Shown in pieces: positions 20,450 through 28,678 of a stretch of 64,000 bases of DNA. The notes under the pieces were generated by a model that saw nothing but the letters and a program-made list of their open reading frames with translations, was not told the DNA's origin and ran no database searches. Each line of letters opens with the position of its first letter. Within the stretch, counting starts at the first letter, position 1. The position numbers were made by a program, and so were the translations under genes. Where the stretch lies: contig CACPNO010000002.1 in the NCBI GenBank assembly GCA_902635335.1, positions 32,533 through 96,532 on the forward strand, in the 5' to 3' direction. The DNA is from an uncultured Pelagibacteraceae bacterium (lineage in GTDB: Bacteria > Pseudomonadota > Alphaproteobacteria > Pelagibacterales > Pelagibacteraceae).

Positions 20450-23400
20450 AAAAAAATCTTTTAATCAAATTAAAATTCACTCACAATATTCAATTTGTGA
20501 AGGTGCATTAAAAATTGAGGACCTAAAAGAATATTGTAAAAACAATAAGATTCAATGTGTTGGATTGAGTGATACCTATAATTTATCAGGTGCTTTAGAG
20601 TTTTCTGAAAATATTTCATCTGTTGGGACACAACCAATAATTGGATCACAAATTCAATTCAAATTTAAAAAAACCTATGGCATACTTCCTCTAATTGCTA
20701 AAAACTCTAAAGGTTATCAAAATATTATTGAACTTTCATCTAAAGCTTATTTAGAAAATCATAATAATGATGAACCTCATTGTTCCATAGATGATCTAAT
20801 AAAGTATAACGAAGGTATTATATTATTGTCCGGTTCAATAAATAATTTAATAGGAAAACTATTTAATAAAGGATTATTTGAAGATTTAGATGAATTGGTG
20901 ACAATTCTTAATCGAAAATTTAAAGAAAATTTTTATTTAGAAATTCAAAGACATGGAGATCAAAATGAAAAGCAACTTGAGAACTTTAATTTGAGCCTCT
21001 CTCAAAAATATCAAATACCTATTATAGCTAGTAATGAGGTTTATTATTTAGACAAGGGAATGCATGAGGCTCATGATGCTTTAATGTGTATTGGGCAAAA
21101 AACTTATATAAATGATCAAAAAAGATTTAAACTTACAAATAATCATTACTTTAAATCTTCAGCAGAAATGTCTGAGCTTTTTAAAGATCTACCTGAAGCA
21201 TTAGAGAATAATTATAATTTACCCTTTAGATGTGATTTTAGACCTATTCCCTGCAAACCCATACTGCCTAACATTAGCTCAGACACAATAAATATTGACG
21301 ATCAGTTAAAAAATGATTCCTTTGAAGGCTTGGAAGAAAAATTTAAAACCGACCCAGAGCTAAAAAAAAAAATATCAAATAATATAAAAATCAAAGAAAC
21401 TTATAAGGATAGGTTAAATCATGAAATAAAAATTATAACTGAGATGAATTATTCAGGATATTTTTTAATTGTTTCAGACTATATAAAGTGGGCGAAAGAT
21501 AATAATATACCAGTTGGTCCAGGAAGAGGATCAGGAGCAGGTTCACTAGTTGCTTGGTGTCTATCTATAACTGATGTAGATCCAATAAAATTTAATTTAA
21601 TCTTTGAAAGATTTTTAAACCCAGATAGGATCTCCATGCCTGATTTTGATATAGATTTCTGTGAAGAAAAAAGAGACCAAGTTTTTAAATATTTAACAAC
21701 TAAATATAAGGACAGTGTTGCTCACATTATTACATTTGGAAAACTTAAGGCTAGAATGGTGATAAGAGATGTTGGACGTGTATTAGGACTGCCGTATGGC
21801 TTTATAGATAACATCTGTAAAATGATACCATTTGATCCATCTAGACCGCTAACCCTTCAAGAAAGTATCAATGTGGAGCCAAGATTACAAAAATTAATTA
21901 ATGAAGATAAAAGAGTTACTCGTCTGATTGAGCTGTCTTTAAAACTTGAAGGGTTAAATAGAAATGTTGCTACTCATGCAGCTGGTGTTGTTATAGCAGA
22001 CAAAAAATTAACAGAAACTGTTCCTCTGTATAAGGATTCTGCTACAGATTTATTACTTCCTTCTACTCAATTTGATATGTATTCAGCTGAAAATGCTGGA
22101 TTAGTTAAATTTGACTTTTTGGGTTTGAAAACGTTAACAGTAATTAACAAGACCCAAAAACTTGTAAAAAATAAACATCCAAATTTTAAAATTGAAACTA
22201 TTAATTACGAAGATCAAAAAGTTTTTGACCTATTGTCTAGTGGTAAAACGGTTGGATTATTTCAATTGGAAAGTTCTGGAATGAAAGATGCTTTAATCAA
22301 CATGAAACCTAATCATTTGGAAGATATTATTGCATTAGTTGCTCTATATAGACCAGGCCCTATGAGCAATATTCCAACTTATAACGATTGTAAACATGGA
22401 AAGAGAGAACCTGATTATTTACATCCTAAATTAGAGAAGATTTTAAAACCTACTTATGGAGTGATTATTTATCAAGAGCAAGTTATGCAAATTGCTCAAG
22501 TATTATCTGGGTTTACCGCAGGTGAAGCAGACATATTAAGAAGAGCTATGGGTAAAAAAAAAAGAGCAGAACTTGAAAAACAAAAAGAAAGATTTGTTGA
22601 GGGAGCTTACAATAATGGAATTAGTAAAGATATTGCAGCTGGTATTTTTTTAAAGATCGAGCCTTTTGCAGAATATGGATTTAATAAAAGTCATGCTGCT
22701 GCATATGCAATAATAGCATATCAGACTGCATTTTTAAAAACATACTATCCACATGAGTTTTTTGCTGCTTCTATGTCAATGGAACTTTCAAACCAAAAAA
22801 AATTAAGTGAATTTTATGAGGAACTTAAAAGATTGAACATAAAAATAACCCGTCCAGATATTAATAAATGTAATGCTGATTTCTCCTCTGATGGTAAAAA
22901 TTTTCTTTACGCTTTAGGGGCCATTAAAAGCGTAGGTTTTGAAGCGATTTCAAAAATTATACAAGAAAGAACTAAGAACGGTAGATATAAAAATTTAAAC
23001 GATTTTATCAATCGTGTTAACCCAAAAGATATAAATAAATTACAGCTAGAAGGACTGGTTAAAGCAGGAGCGTTTGATAGCCTCAACATTAATAGACAAG
23101 CTTTGCATAATTCAATACCTAATATTATTTTAAAATCAAAAAATATTTTTGAAAATAATTCGGCAAACCAAATTGATTTGTTTAATGAGGAAAATGATGA
23201 GTCTTTTATAGAGAATACAGAAGATTGGAATTTAGACAACAAACTCTCAAAAGAATTTGAAACCCTAGGTTTCTTTATTTCAGATCACCCTCTCAATCAA
23301 TATAAATCAGTCTTTAATCAATATAATATAATTAATTATGAGGAATTTAATACAAATGAAAATATCCTAAGCTCAAATATTGCATCTACAATATTAAAGG

Positions 23401-23840
23401 TTCAGGAAAAAAAAACGCAAAAAGGAACTTCATACGCAATAATTAAATTTTCTGATTTATCAGGAGTTTTTGAACTTTTTGTATTTTCAGATGTTTTTGA
23501 ATCAAACAGAGAAATCCTTATTGAGGGAAATTCCGTTATGATTACTTTAGTAAAAAATTTTGTTGATGAAAACAAAGCTCAAAAAAAAATCAATATTAGA
23601 AAAATTATTTCTTTGAAAGAAGTAATTAACAAGCCCGTAGAGGAAATAAAAATTAAAATTAAAAATATTGAAGATATTCAAAAGATTAATAAATTAAGTA
23701 TGGAAGGAGGTAAAACTAAGGTTATTATAAATGTCGAAACAGACAAAAAAACTATGTCTTTTCAATTAAATGAAAAAAGAAAAATAGACCATAAAATGCT
23801 TAATTTATTGAGAAATGATGAAAATATGGAAATTATTTAA
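20436..23840 (+). CDS. dnaE: DNA polymerase III subunit alpha
   Basis: The replicative polymerase subunit (1134 aa from this start). It has an N-terminal PHP domain (IKIHSQYSICEGAL), a polymerase core with the catalytic aspartates in PDFDIDFCEEKRDQV, the finger region with GPGRGSGAGSLVAWC, a helix-hairpin-helix segment and a C-terminal OB fold. The frame opens at 20415. The ATG at 20436 is preferred because it leaves a normal short lead-in before the PHP domain, but 20427 and 20415 are possible. It overlaps lolD by 14 nt. A run of ten A near 22554-22563 is in frame. Confidence 0.96.
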   Translation: MLQSKKKSFNQIKIHSQYSICEGALKIEDLKEYCKNNKIQCVGLSDTYNLSGALEFSENISSVGTQPIIGSQIQFKFKKTYGILPLIAKNSKGYQNIIELSSKAYLENHNNDEPHCSIDDLIKYNEGIILLSGSINNLIGKLFNKGLFEDLDELVTILNRKFKENFYLEIQRHGDQNEKQLENFNLSLSQKYQIPIIASNEVYYLDKGMHEAHDALMCIGQKTYINDQKRFKLTNNHYFKSSAEMSELFKDLPEALENNYNLPFRCDFRPIPCKPILPNISSDTINIDDQLKNDSFEGLEEKFKTDPELKKKISNNIKIKETYKDRLNHEIKIITEMNYSGYFLIVSDYIKWAKDNNIPVGPGRGSGAGSLVAWCLSITDVDPIKFNLIFERFLNPDRISMPDFDIDFCEEKRDQVFKYLTTKYKDSVAHIITFGKLKARMVIRDVGRVLGLPYGFIDNICKMIPFDPSRPLTLQESINVEPRLQKLINEDKRVTRLIELSLKLEGLNRNVATHAAGVVIADKKLTETVPLYKDSATDLLLPSTQFDMYSAENAGLVKFDFLGLKTLTVINKTQKLVKNKHPNFKIETINYEDQKVFDLLSSGKTVGLFQLESSGMKDALINMKPNHLEDIIALVALYRPGPMSNIPTYNDCKHGKREPDYLHPKLEKILKPTYGVIIYQEQVMQIAQVLSGFTAGEADILRRAMGKKKRAELEKQKERFVEGAYNNGISKDIAAGIFLKIEPFAEYGFNKSHAAAYAIIAYQTAFLKTYYPHEFFAASMSMELSNQKKLSEFYEELKRLNIKITRPDINKCNADFSSDGKNFLYALGAIKSVGFEAISKIIQERTKNGRYKNLNDFINRVNPKDINKLQLEGLVKAGAFDSLNINRQALHNSIPNIILKSKNIFENNSANQIDLFNEENDESFIENTEDWNLDNKLSKEFETLGFFISDHPLNQYKSVFNQYNIINYEEFNTNENILSSNIASTILKVQEKKTQKGTSYAIIKFSDLSGVFELFVFSDVFESNREILIEGNSVMITLVKNFVDENKAQKKINIRKIISLKEVINKPVEEIKIKIKNIEDIQKINKLSMEGGKTKVIINVETDKKTMSFQLNEKRKIDHKMLNLLRNDENMEII

Positions 23841-23847
23841 AAAACAC

Positions 23848-23875
23848 TTGTATTTTTTTCTTTTTTTTGTAATTA
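23848..23875 (+). promoter_or_regulatory. Candidate promoter of the rpsB operon
   Basis: TTGTAT at 23848-23853 and TAATTA at 23870-23875, preceded by TG, are separated by a 16-bp T-rich spacer. They fall in the gap between dnaE and rpsB. Transcription from here would start near 23882 and produce a leader of about 85 nt that contains the structured element described next. Confidence 0.4.
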
Positions 23876-23881
23876 GTTCCC

Positions 23882-23966
23882 TAAATTAATACGCACACAA
23901 TTTCTGGTTTTATACCTCCGGTCCTTTTTTTAGGCAGTAATTGTGGTGGCACAACCGGGAAAAAAT
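23882..23966 (+). promoter_or_regulatory. Structured 5' leader of rpsB (candidate S2 autoregulatory RNA)
   Basis: This leader looks richer in GC than most gaps in the window and holds several complementary segments. CACAATT (23896-23902) can pair with AATTGTG (23939-23945). CCGG (23918-23921) can pair with CCGG (23955-23958), next to the GGGA that serves as ribosome binding site, which would make a pseudoknot with the first helix. TTGTG (23941-23945) can instead pair with CACAA (23950-23954). Small hairpins GGT/ACC (23906-23916) and CCT/AGG (23923-23934) are also possible. From published work, a cis-regulatory RNA upstream of the S2 gene is known in Pelagibacter. That this is the same element is inference. 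Confidence 0.6.
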
Positions 23967-24761
23967 ATGAAAATACCAAATCTCACAATAGAACAATTAT
24001 TAGAAGCTGGCGTTCATCTTGGCCACAAAACTTTAAGATGGAACCCAAAAATGAAAAAATTTATTTTTGGAAAAAGAGACTCTATTCACATTATAGACCT
24101 CACTCAAACTCTAGAGTTAACCAAAGCTGCATTAGAAAAAGTTTATTCGACGATTTCAACAGGCGGCAAAATTTTATTTATTTCAACTAAAAAACAAGCC
24201 TCTGAGGCTATTGCAGAACTTGCAAACGAAACAGATCAATATTTTGTTAATTATAGATGGCTTGGTGGAATGCTTACTAATTGGGGTACAATATCTAATT
24301 CAATTAAAAAATTAGACAAAATTGAGACAGATTTAAAATCAGAAAATAGAGGTTTCACTAAAAAGGAATTACTAAAAATGAGTGGCCAAAGAGATAAGTT
24401 ACAAAGATCTTTAGGCGGAATATCTACTATGAAAAAAATACCTGATCTAGTATTTATAATTGACACCAATTATGAATCATTAGCTATTAAGGAGTCTGTA
24501 AAATTAGGTATTCCTATAATTGCAATTCTAGATACTAATTCAAATCCTGACGGCATAGATTATCCTATTCCAGGAAATGATGATGCAAGAAGATCTATTG
24601 ATTTATATTGTAATCTATTAAAGGAAACAATTCTTAACGCAAAAAAAGACTTACCGAATACAAGTAGCAATAATGAAAATGAAAAAAAAATTAATGACAA
24701 AATGGACGTTTCAAATCCAGAAAATGCTAAAGAAATTAAAGAAGAGACAAAGATTAATTAA
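23967..24761 (+). CDS. rpsB: 30S ribosomal protein S2
   Basis: A 264-aa ribosomal protein. IEQLLEAGVHLGHKTLRWNP (about 7-26), NYRWLGGMLTNWGTI and the DTNSNPDGIDYPIPGNDDA region are S2 signatures. About 35 C-terminal residues form a polar Asn/Glu/Lys tail. The ATG at 23967 is chosen since homology begins there and GGGA lies upstream. An in-frame GTG at 23943 would place the leader helices inside the coding region. tsf follows after 25 nt, as in most bacteria. Confidence 0.96.
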   Translation: MKIPNLTIEQLLEAGVHLGHKTLRWNPKMKKFIFGKRDSIHIIDLTQTLELTKAALEKVYSTISTGGKILFISTKKQASEAIAELANETDQYFVNYRWLGGMLTNWGTISNSIKKLDKIETDLKSENRGFTKKELLKMSGQRDKLQRSLGGISTMKKIPDLVFIIDTNYESLAIKESVKLGIPIIAILDTNSNPDGIDYPIPGNDDARRSIDLYCNLLKETILNAKKDLPNTSSNNENEKKINDKMDVSNPENAKEIKEETKIN

Positions 24762-24786
24762 ATTAAATTATTAGCACAGGAAAAAA

Positions 24787-25639
24787 ATGAGTGACATAGA
24801 AAAAGTAAAACAATTAAGAAAATCAACAGGTGCAGGTTTTAAAGATTGCAATGCAGCACTTAAAGAGTCACAAGGAAATTTAGATAAAGCTGCAGAAATA
24901 TTAAGAATTAAAGGTATTGCCAAAGCTTCAAAAAAAATGTCTAGAAATGCAACAGAGGGAGTTGTTGTAATATCAGGTGACGAAAAAAAAAATGTCTTTT
25001 ATAGAGGTAAATTGTGAAACTGATTTTGTAGCAAAAAACGACGATTTTTTAGAATTTGTGAAAGAAATAAGTGAATTAAATAATACTTATTTTTCAAAAA
25101 TTGAAGAATTACAAAATTCTAAAATGAAAAATAATAAAACTGTTCAAGAAAATTTAGTAGCTTTAATTGCTAAAATTGGTGAAAAAATTACAATTGGAAG
25201 AGCAAAAACTCTAGCAGCAGATGACAAAAGAAATTTTGCTTATCAACATTCAGTTATTAAAGATAATGTCTCTAAATTAGTAGTAATAGTATCGTTGAAT
25301 ACAAAAGAAATATCAGATAAAATTGACTTATTTGGAAAACAAATATCAATGCATATAGCAGCTTCCAACCCTTTAGCTATAAACCCGAATGAAATTGATC
25401 AAAAAATAATTGACAGAGAAATAGAGTTAATCGCTGAAGAATTAAAAAACTCTGGAAAACCAGAGGAAATTGCAAAAAAAATTAGTTTAGGTAAGATTAA
25501 CAAATTCAAAGATGAAAATAGTTTAATGACGCAAGACTGGGTAATGGATACAAAGATGAAAGTCAAAGATGTTGTGAAAAGTCTTGAAATCTCTAATTTT
25601 AGTATAAATGATTTCGTTAGAATAAAGATTGGTGAATAA
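24787..25639 (+). CDS. tsf: Elongation factor Ts, apparent frameshift at an A10 run
   Basis: The nucleotide exchange factor for EF-Tu, split over two frames. Frame one (24787-25017) gives the N-terminal UBA-like domain, with [16 protein letters not shown] and the stretch up to GDEKK (about 1-68). The rest, starting [17 protein letters not shown] with the EF-Tu-contacting TDFV motif, continues in the frame that ends at 25639. The shift falls in ten consecutive A at 24983-24992. Removing one A gives a single 283-aa protein, the usual EF-Ts length. EF-Ts is essential in most bacteria and both halves are fully conserved, so a sequencing error or slippage that restores the frame is likelier than true loss. 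It has an AGGA binding site and is followed by frr as TAATG. Confidence 0.9.
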
Positions 25640-26190
25640 TGTTTGAAGAAACAAAATACAATACTAAGATGCTTAAAACATATGAAGTTTTCCAAAATGA
25701 ATTAGGATCATTGAGAACAGGTAGAGCAAATGCAAGTATGTTAGATATGATAAAAGTTGACGTTTATGGTCAAAAAATGCCGATAAATCAACTTGGAAGC
25801 ATTACTACTCCTGAGCCTCGAAGTATAAATATTCAAGTTTGGGACACAAACAATGTAACACTTATAGACTCTGCAATTAAAAAATCAGAATTAGGATTGA
25901 ATCCTCAAATAGATGGACAGTTAATTAGATTGCCTGTTCCTGATTTAAGTGAAGAAAGAAGAATAGAAATTAAAAAAATAATAAAATCAATGGGTGAAAA
26001 GTGTAAAATTTCTATAAGAAATATCAGGAGAGAAGCAAACGATGAGTTAAAAAAGTTACTCAAAGATAAAGATATTTCTGAAGATGAAGTAAAGACGAAA
26101 GAAAGTATTATTCAAGAATACACTGATAACCAAATAAAAGTTATAGAAGAAAGAGTTTCCCAAAAAGAAAATGAAATAATGACTATATGA
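25639..26190 (+). CDS. frr: Ribosome recycling factor
   Basis: A 183-aa protein that splits post-termination ribosomes with EF-G. SLRTGRANASMLD (about 28-40), the hinge region IQVWD and the C-terminal RNIRREANDELKKLLKDK helix are characteristic. The start overlaps the tsf stop, so no pyrH gene lies between them, unlike the common rpsB-tsf-pyrH-frr order. It overlaps uppS by 4 nt. Confidence 0.97.
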   Translation: MFEETKYNTKMLKTYEVFQNELGSLRTGRANASMLDMIKVDVYGQKMPINQLGSITTPEPRSINIQVWDTNNVTLIDSAIKKSELGLNPQIDGQLIRLPVPDLSEERRIEIKKIIKSMGEKCKISIRNIRREANDELKKLLKDKDISEDEVKTKESIIQEYTDNQIKVIEERVSQKENEIMTI

Positions 26191-26864
26191 GTTCACCTAA
26201 ACATGTTGCGATCATCATGGATGGGAATGGAAGATGGGGAATTAAAAAAAAAAAATCAAGGAATTATGGACACAATGAAGGCGTCAAAGTTGTTGAGAAA
26301 ATAATTGCTGAAGCAATCGCTAATAATATCAAATTTTTAACATTATTTACCTTTTCAACAGAAAATTGGAAAAGACCAAAAAAAGAAATTAGTTTCTTAA
26401 TGTATCTTCTGGAACAATACATTAAAAAGGAATTAAAAAATTTAGTAAAAAAAAATATAAAAATTAAAATAATTGGAAATATAAGAAAATTTCCAATAAA
26501 ACTAAAACGAAGACTAAGAGAAGCAGAAATACAAACTTTAAGAAATACAAAAATTCAAATAAATATTGCACTAAATTATGGATCTAAGGAGGAAATAATA
26601 AAAACTGTAAAAAAATTAAATAAGCTAAATATACCAATAAATGAAAAAAATATATCGAAAAACTTGTATACAAAAGATATGCCTGATCCTGAAATATTAA
26701 TTAGAACGGGAAATAGATTTAGACTTAGTAATTTTTTATTGTGGCAATCTTCTTATACAGAAATTTTTTTTGTTAAAAAACTATGGCCAGATTTTAGCAA
26801 AAAAGATTTTAATAATATTATAAAAAATTTTAAAAAAATAAGAAGAAATTTTGGTGGAATTTAG
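26187..26864 (+). CDS. uppS: Isoprenyl transferase (undecaprenyl diphosphate synthase)
   Basis: Makes the C55 lipid carrier for peptidoglycan and polysaccharides (225 aa). AIIMDGNGRWG (about 7-17) holds the catalytic Asp and P-loop, FSTENWKRP and the C-terminal DPEILIRTGNRFRLSNFLLW are the other signatures. A run of twelve A (26244-26255) encodes KKKK and stays in frame here. It overlaps frr by 4 nt and cdsA by 1 nt. Confidence 0.95.
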   Translation: MSSPKHVAIIMDGNGRWGIKKKKSRNYGHNEGVKVVEKIIAEAIANNIKFLTLFTFSTENWKRPKKEISFLMYLLEQYIKKELKNLVKKNIKIKIIGNIRKFPIKLKRRLREAEIQTLRNTKIQINIALNYGSKEEIIKTVKKLNKLNIPINEKNISKNLYTKDMPDPEILIRTGNRFRLSNFLLWQSSYTEIFFVKKLWPDFSKKDFNNIIKNFKKIRRNFGGI

Positions 26865-27511
26865 TGAAACAACTGTCTAAAAGAATTTTTACATCGATAA
26901 TATTGTTATTGCTCATTTATTTTTCATTTATTAATATAATATTTTTTATATCATTTTTAGCATTGATTAATTTTTTTGTTATTTACGAATTTAATTATAT
27001 TTTCAACAAAATTTTTAAAAATAATTTTTTTAAATTTGTATTTATTATTTTAATTTTAATCTTTATGACAAATTTTTCTCTATTGCTTTTTCATAATATG
27101 TATTCTGGTGATGAAATGTTTACATTTTCGTTAATTTTTTTAATAATAATTTGTTCAACAACTGATATAGGAGGCTATATTTTTGGTAATATTATTGGAG
27201 GAAAAAAAATTACTAAAATTAGTCCAAACAAAACTTACTCAGGTCTAATAGGATCATTTATTCTGTCCATGATCTCTGGATATATATTCTATTTTTTTTA
27301 TAGCGATATGTTATTTTTTAAAATTAATATATTCTTTTTAATATTATTAATTTCCTTAATATCTCAATTAGGAGATTTATTTATTTCATTTTTAAAAAGA
27401 AAAGCTAATGTCAAAGATACAGGCTCTATCTTGCCAGGACATGGAGGAATTTTGGATAGAATAGATGGTATTTTATTTAGTTTACCTTTAGGTATAGTTT
27501 TAATTTCATAA
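26864..27511 (+). CDS. cdsA: Phosphatidate cytidylyltransferase (CDP-diglyceride synthase), short form
   Basis: A polytopic membrane enzyme that makes CDP-diacylglycerol, the precursor of all membrane phospholipids. The C-terminal signature is clear: SQLGDLFISFLKRKANVKDTG followed by LPGHGGILDRIDG. At 215 aa it is shorter than the about 270-285 aa of most homologues, with helices missing near the N-terminus. The GTG start at 26864 overlaps the uppS stop. dxr begins 3 nt downstream. Confidence 0.9.
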   Translation: MKQLSKRIFTSIILLLLIYFSFINIIFFISFLALINFFVIYEFNYIFNKIFKNNFFKFVFIILILIFMTNFSLLLFHNMYSGDEMFTFSLIFLIIICSTTDIGGYIFGNIIGGKKITKISPNKTYSGLIGSFILSMISGYIFYFFYSDMLFFKINIFFLILLISLISQLGDLFISFLKRKANVKDTGSILPGHGGILDRIDGILFSLPLGIVLIS

Positions 27512-27514
27512 TTA

Positions 27515-28678
27515 ATGAAAAGAGATTTATTTTTACTAGGTTCAACAGGGTCCATAGGGGACACAACTTTAAAAGTTGTCAAAAAAAATAAAAATGTATT
27601 TAGAGTTAAACTTTTATCAACAAATCAAAATATAAATAAAATTTATAAACAATCTTTAAAGTTTAATGTCAAAAGAATAGTTATTTTCGATAAAGACAAA
27701 TATTACATGAATAAACACAAATTTAATAAAAAAAAGATTAAGGTTTTTTTTTCAATTAAGGAAGCTTTAAAAAATTATAAAGGTAAATCTTTCTTAACTA
27801 TTAATGCAATATCAGGTATAGATGGTTTAGAGCCTTCATTGGATACCATTAAGTATTCTAAAAATTTAGCAATAGCAAATAAAGAATCAATAATATGTGG
27901 ATGGAAATTTATAAAAAAATCTCTTAAAAAAAATAATACAAATTTTATACCATTAGACTCAGAACATTTTTCTATTTGGTCTTTATTAAAAAATGAAAAA
28001 TACCAAAATATTAAAAAAATTTATCTTACTGCTTCAGGTGGCCCTTTTCTGAATAAAAAATTAAAAGAAATTAAAAATATAAAACCAAAATTTGCTTTAA
28101 AGCATCCAAATTGGCAAATGGGAAAAAAAATTTCAATAGACTCAGCCACCATGATGAATAAAATTTTTGAAGTAGTTGAAGCAATTAAGATATTTGATTT
28201 AGATATAAAAAAATTTCAAATACTTATTCATCCAAAATCTTACGTTCATGCTATTGTTCATTTCAACAATGGATTAATCAAATTCTTAGCTCATGATACA
28301 ACTATGGAAATTCCAATAACTAATGCATTATTTTTACAAAGTAATGTTAAAAAAAATGATAAAAACATTTTTTACTATAATAGATTTAATGGATTAAACT
28401 TTATAAAGCCAAATTTTAAAAACTTTCCTCTTTTAAAAATATTGAAATATAAGTTTAATGATACCTTTTTTGAAACAATCTTGGTTTCTATAAACGATGA
28501 ACTTGTTAGACATTATCTAAATAATAAAATATCATATATTTCAATTCATTTACTAATGCTTAAATTTCTAAAAAAATCATATTTCAAAAAATATTATAAA
28601 GTTAAGCCTAATAATATTAATCAAATTAAATCCATGGTAGATAAAGTAAATAATTACATAAAAAAACATATAGATTAA
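27515..28678 (+). CDS. dxr: 1-deoxy-D-xylulose 5-phosphate reductoisomerase
   Basis: The second step of the MEP isoprenoid pathway (387 aa). The NADPH-binding GSTGSIGDTTLKV is at about 7-19. Substrate and metal ligands are in ANKESIICGW, PLDSEHFSIW and the SGGPF loop, and HPNWQMGKKISIDSATMMNK is present. It works with the ispDF gene of the same window. Its stop overlaps bamA (TAATG). The rseP gene that often separates dxr and bamA is absent. Confidence 0.96.
   Translation: MKRDLFLLGSTGSIGDTTLKVVKKNKNVFRVKLLSTNQNINKIYKQSLKFNVKRIVIFDKDKYYMNKHKFNKKKIKVFFSIKEALKNYKGKSFLTINAISGIDGLEPSLDTIKYSKNLAIANKESIICGWKFIKKSLKKNNTNFIPLDSEHFSIWSLLKNEKYQNIKKIYLTASGGPFLNKKLKEIKNIKPKFALKHPNWQMGKKISIDSATMMNKIFEVVEAIKIFDLDIKKFQILIHPKSYVHAIVHFNNGLIKFLAHDTTMEIPITNALFLQSNVKKNDKNIFYYNRFNGLNFIKPNFKNFPLLKILKYKFNDTFFETILVSINDELVRHYLNNKISYISIHLLMLKFLKKSYFKKYYKVKPNNINQIKSMVDKVNNYIKKHID

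Noticed and set aside
23943..23966. GTG start for rpsB at 23943
   Set aside because: It adds eight unconserved residues, lacks its own binding site and lies within the structured leader.
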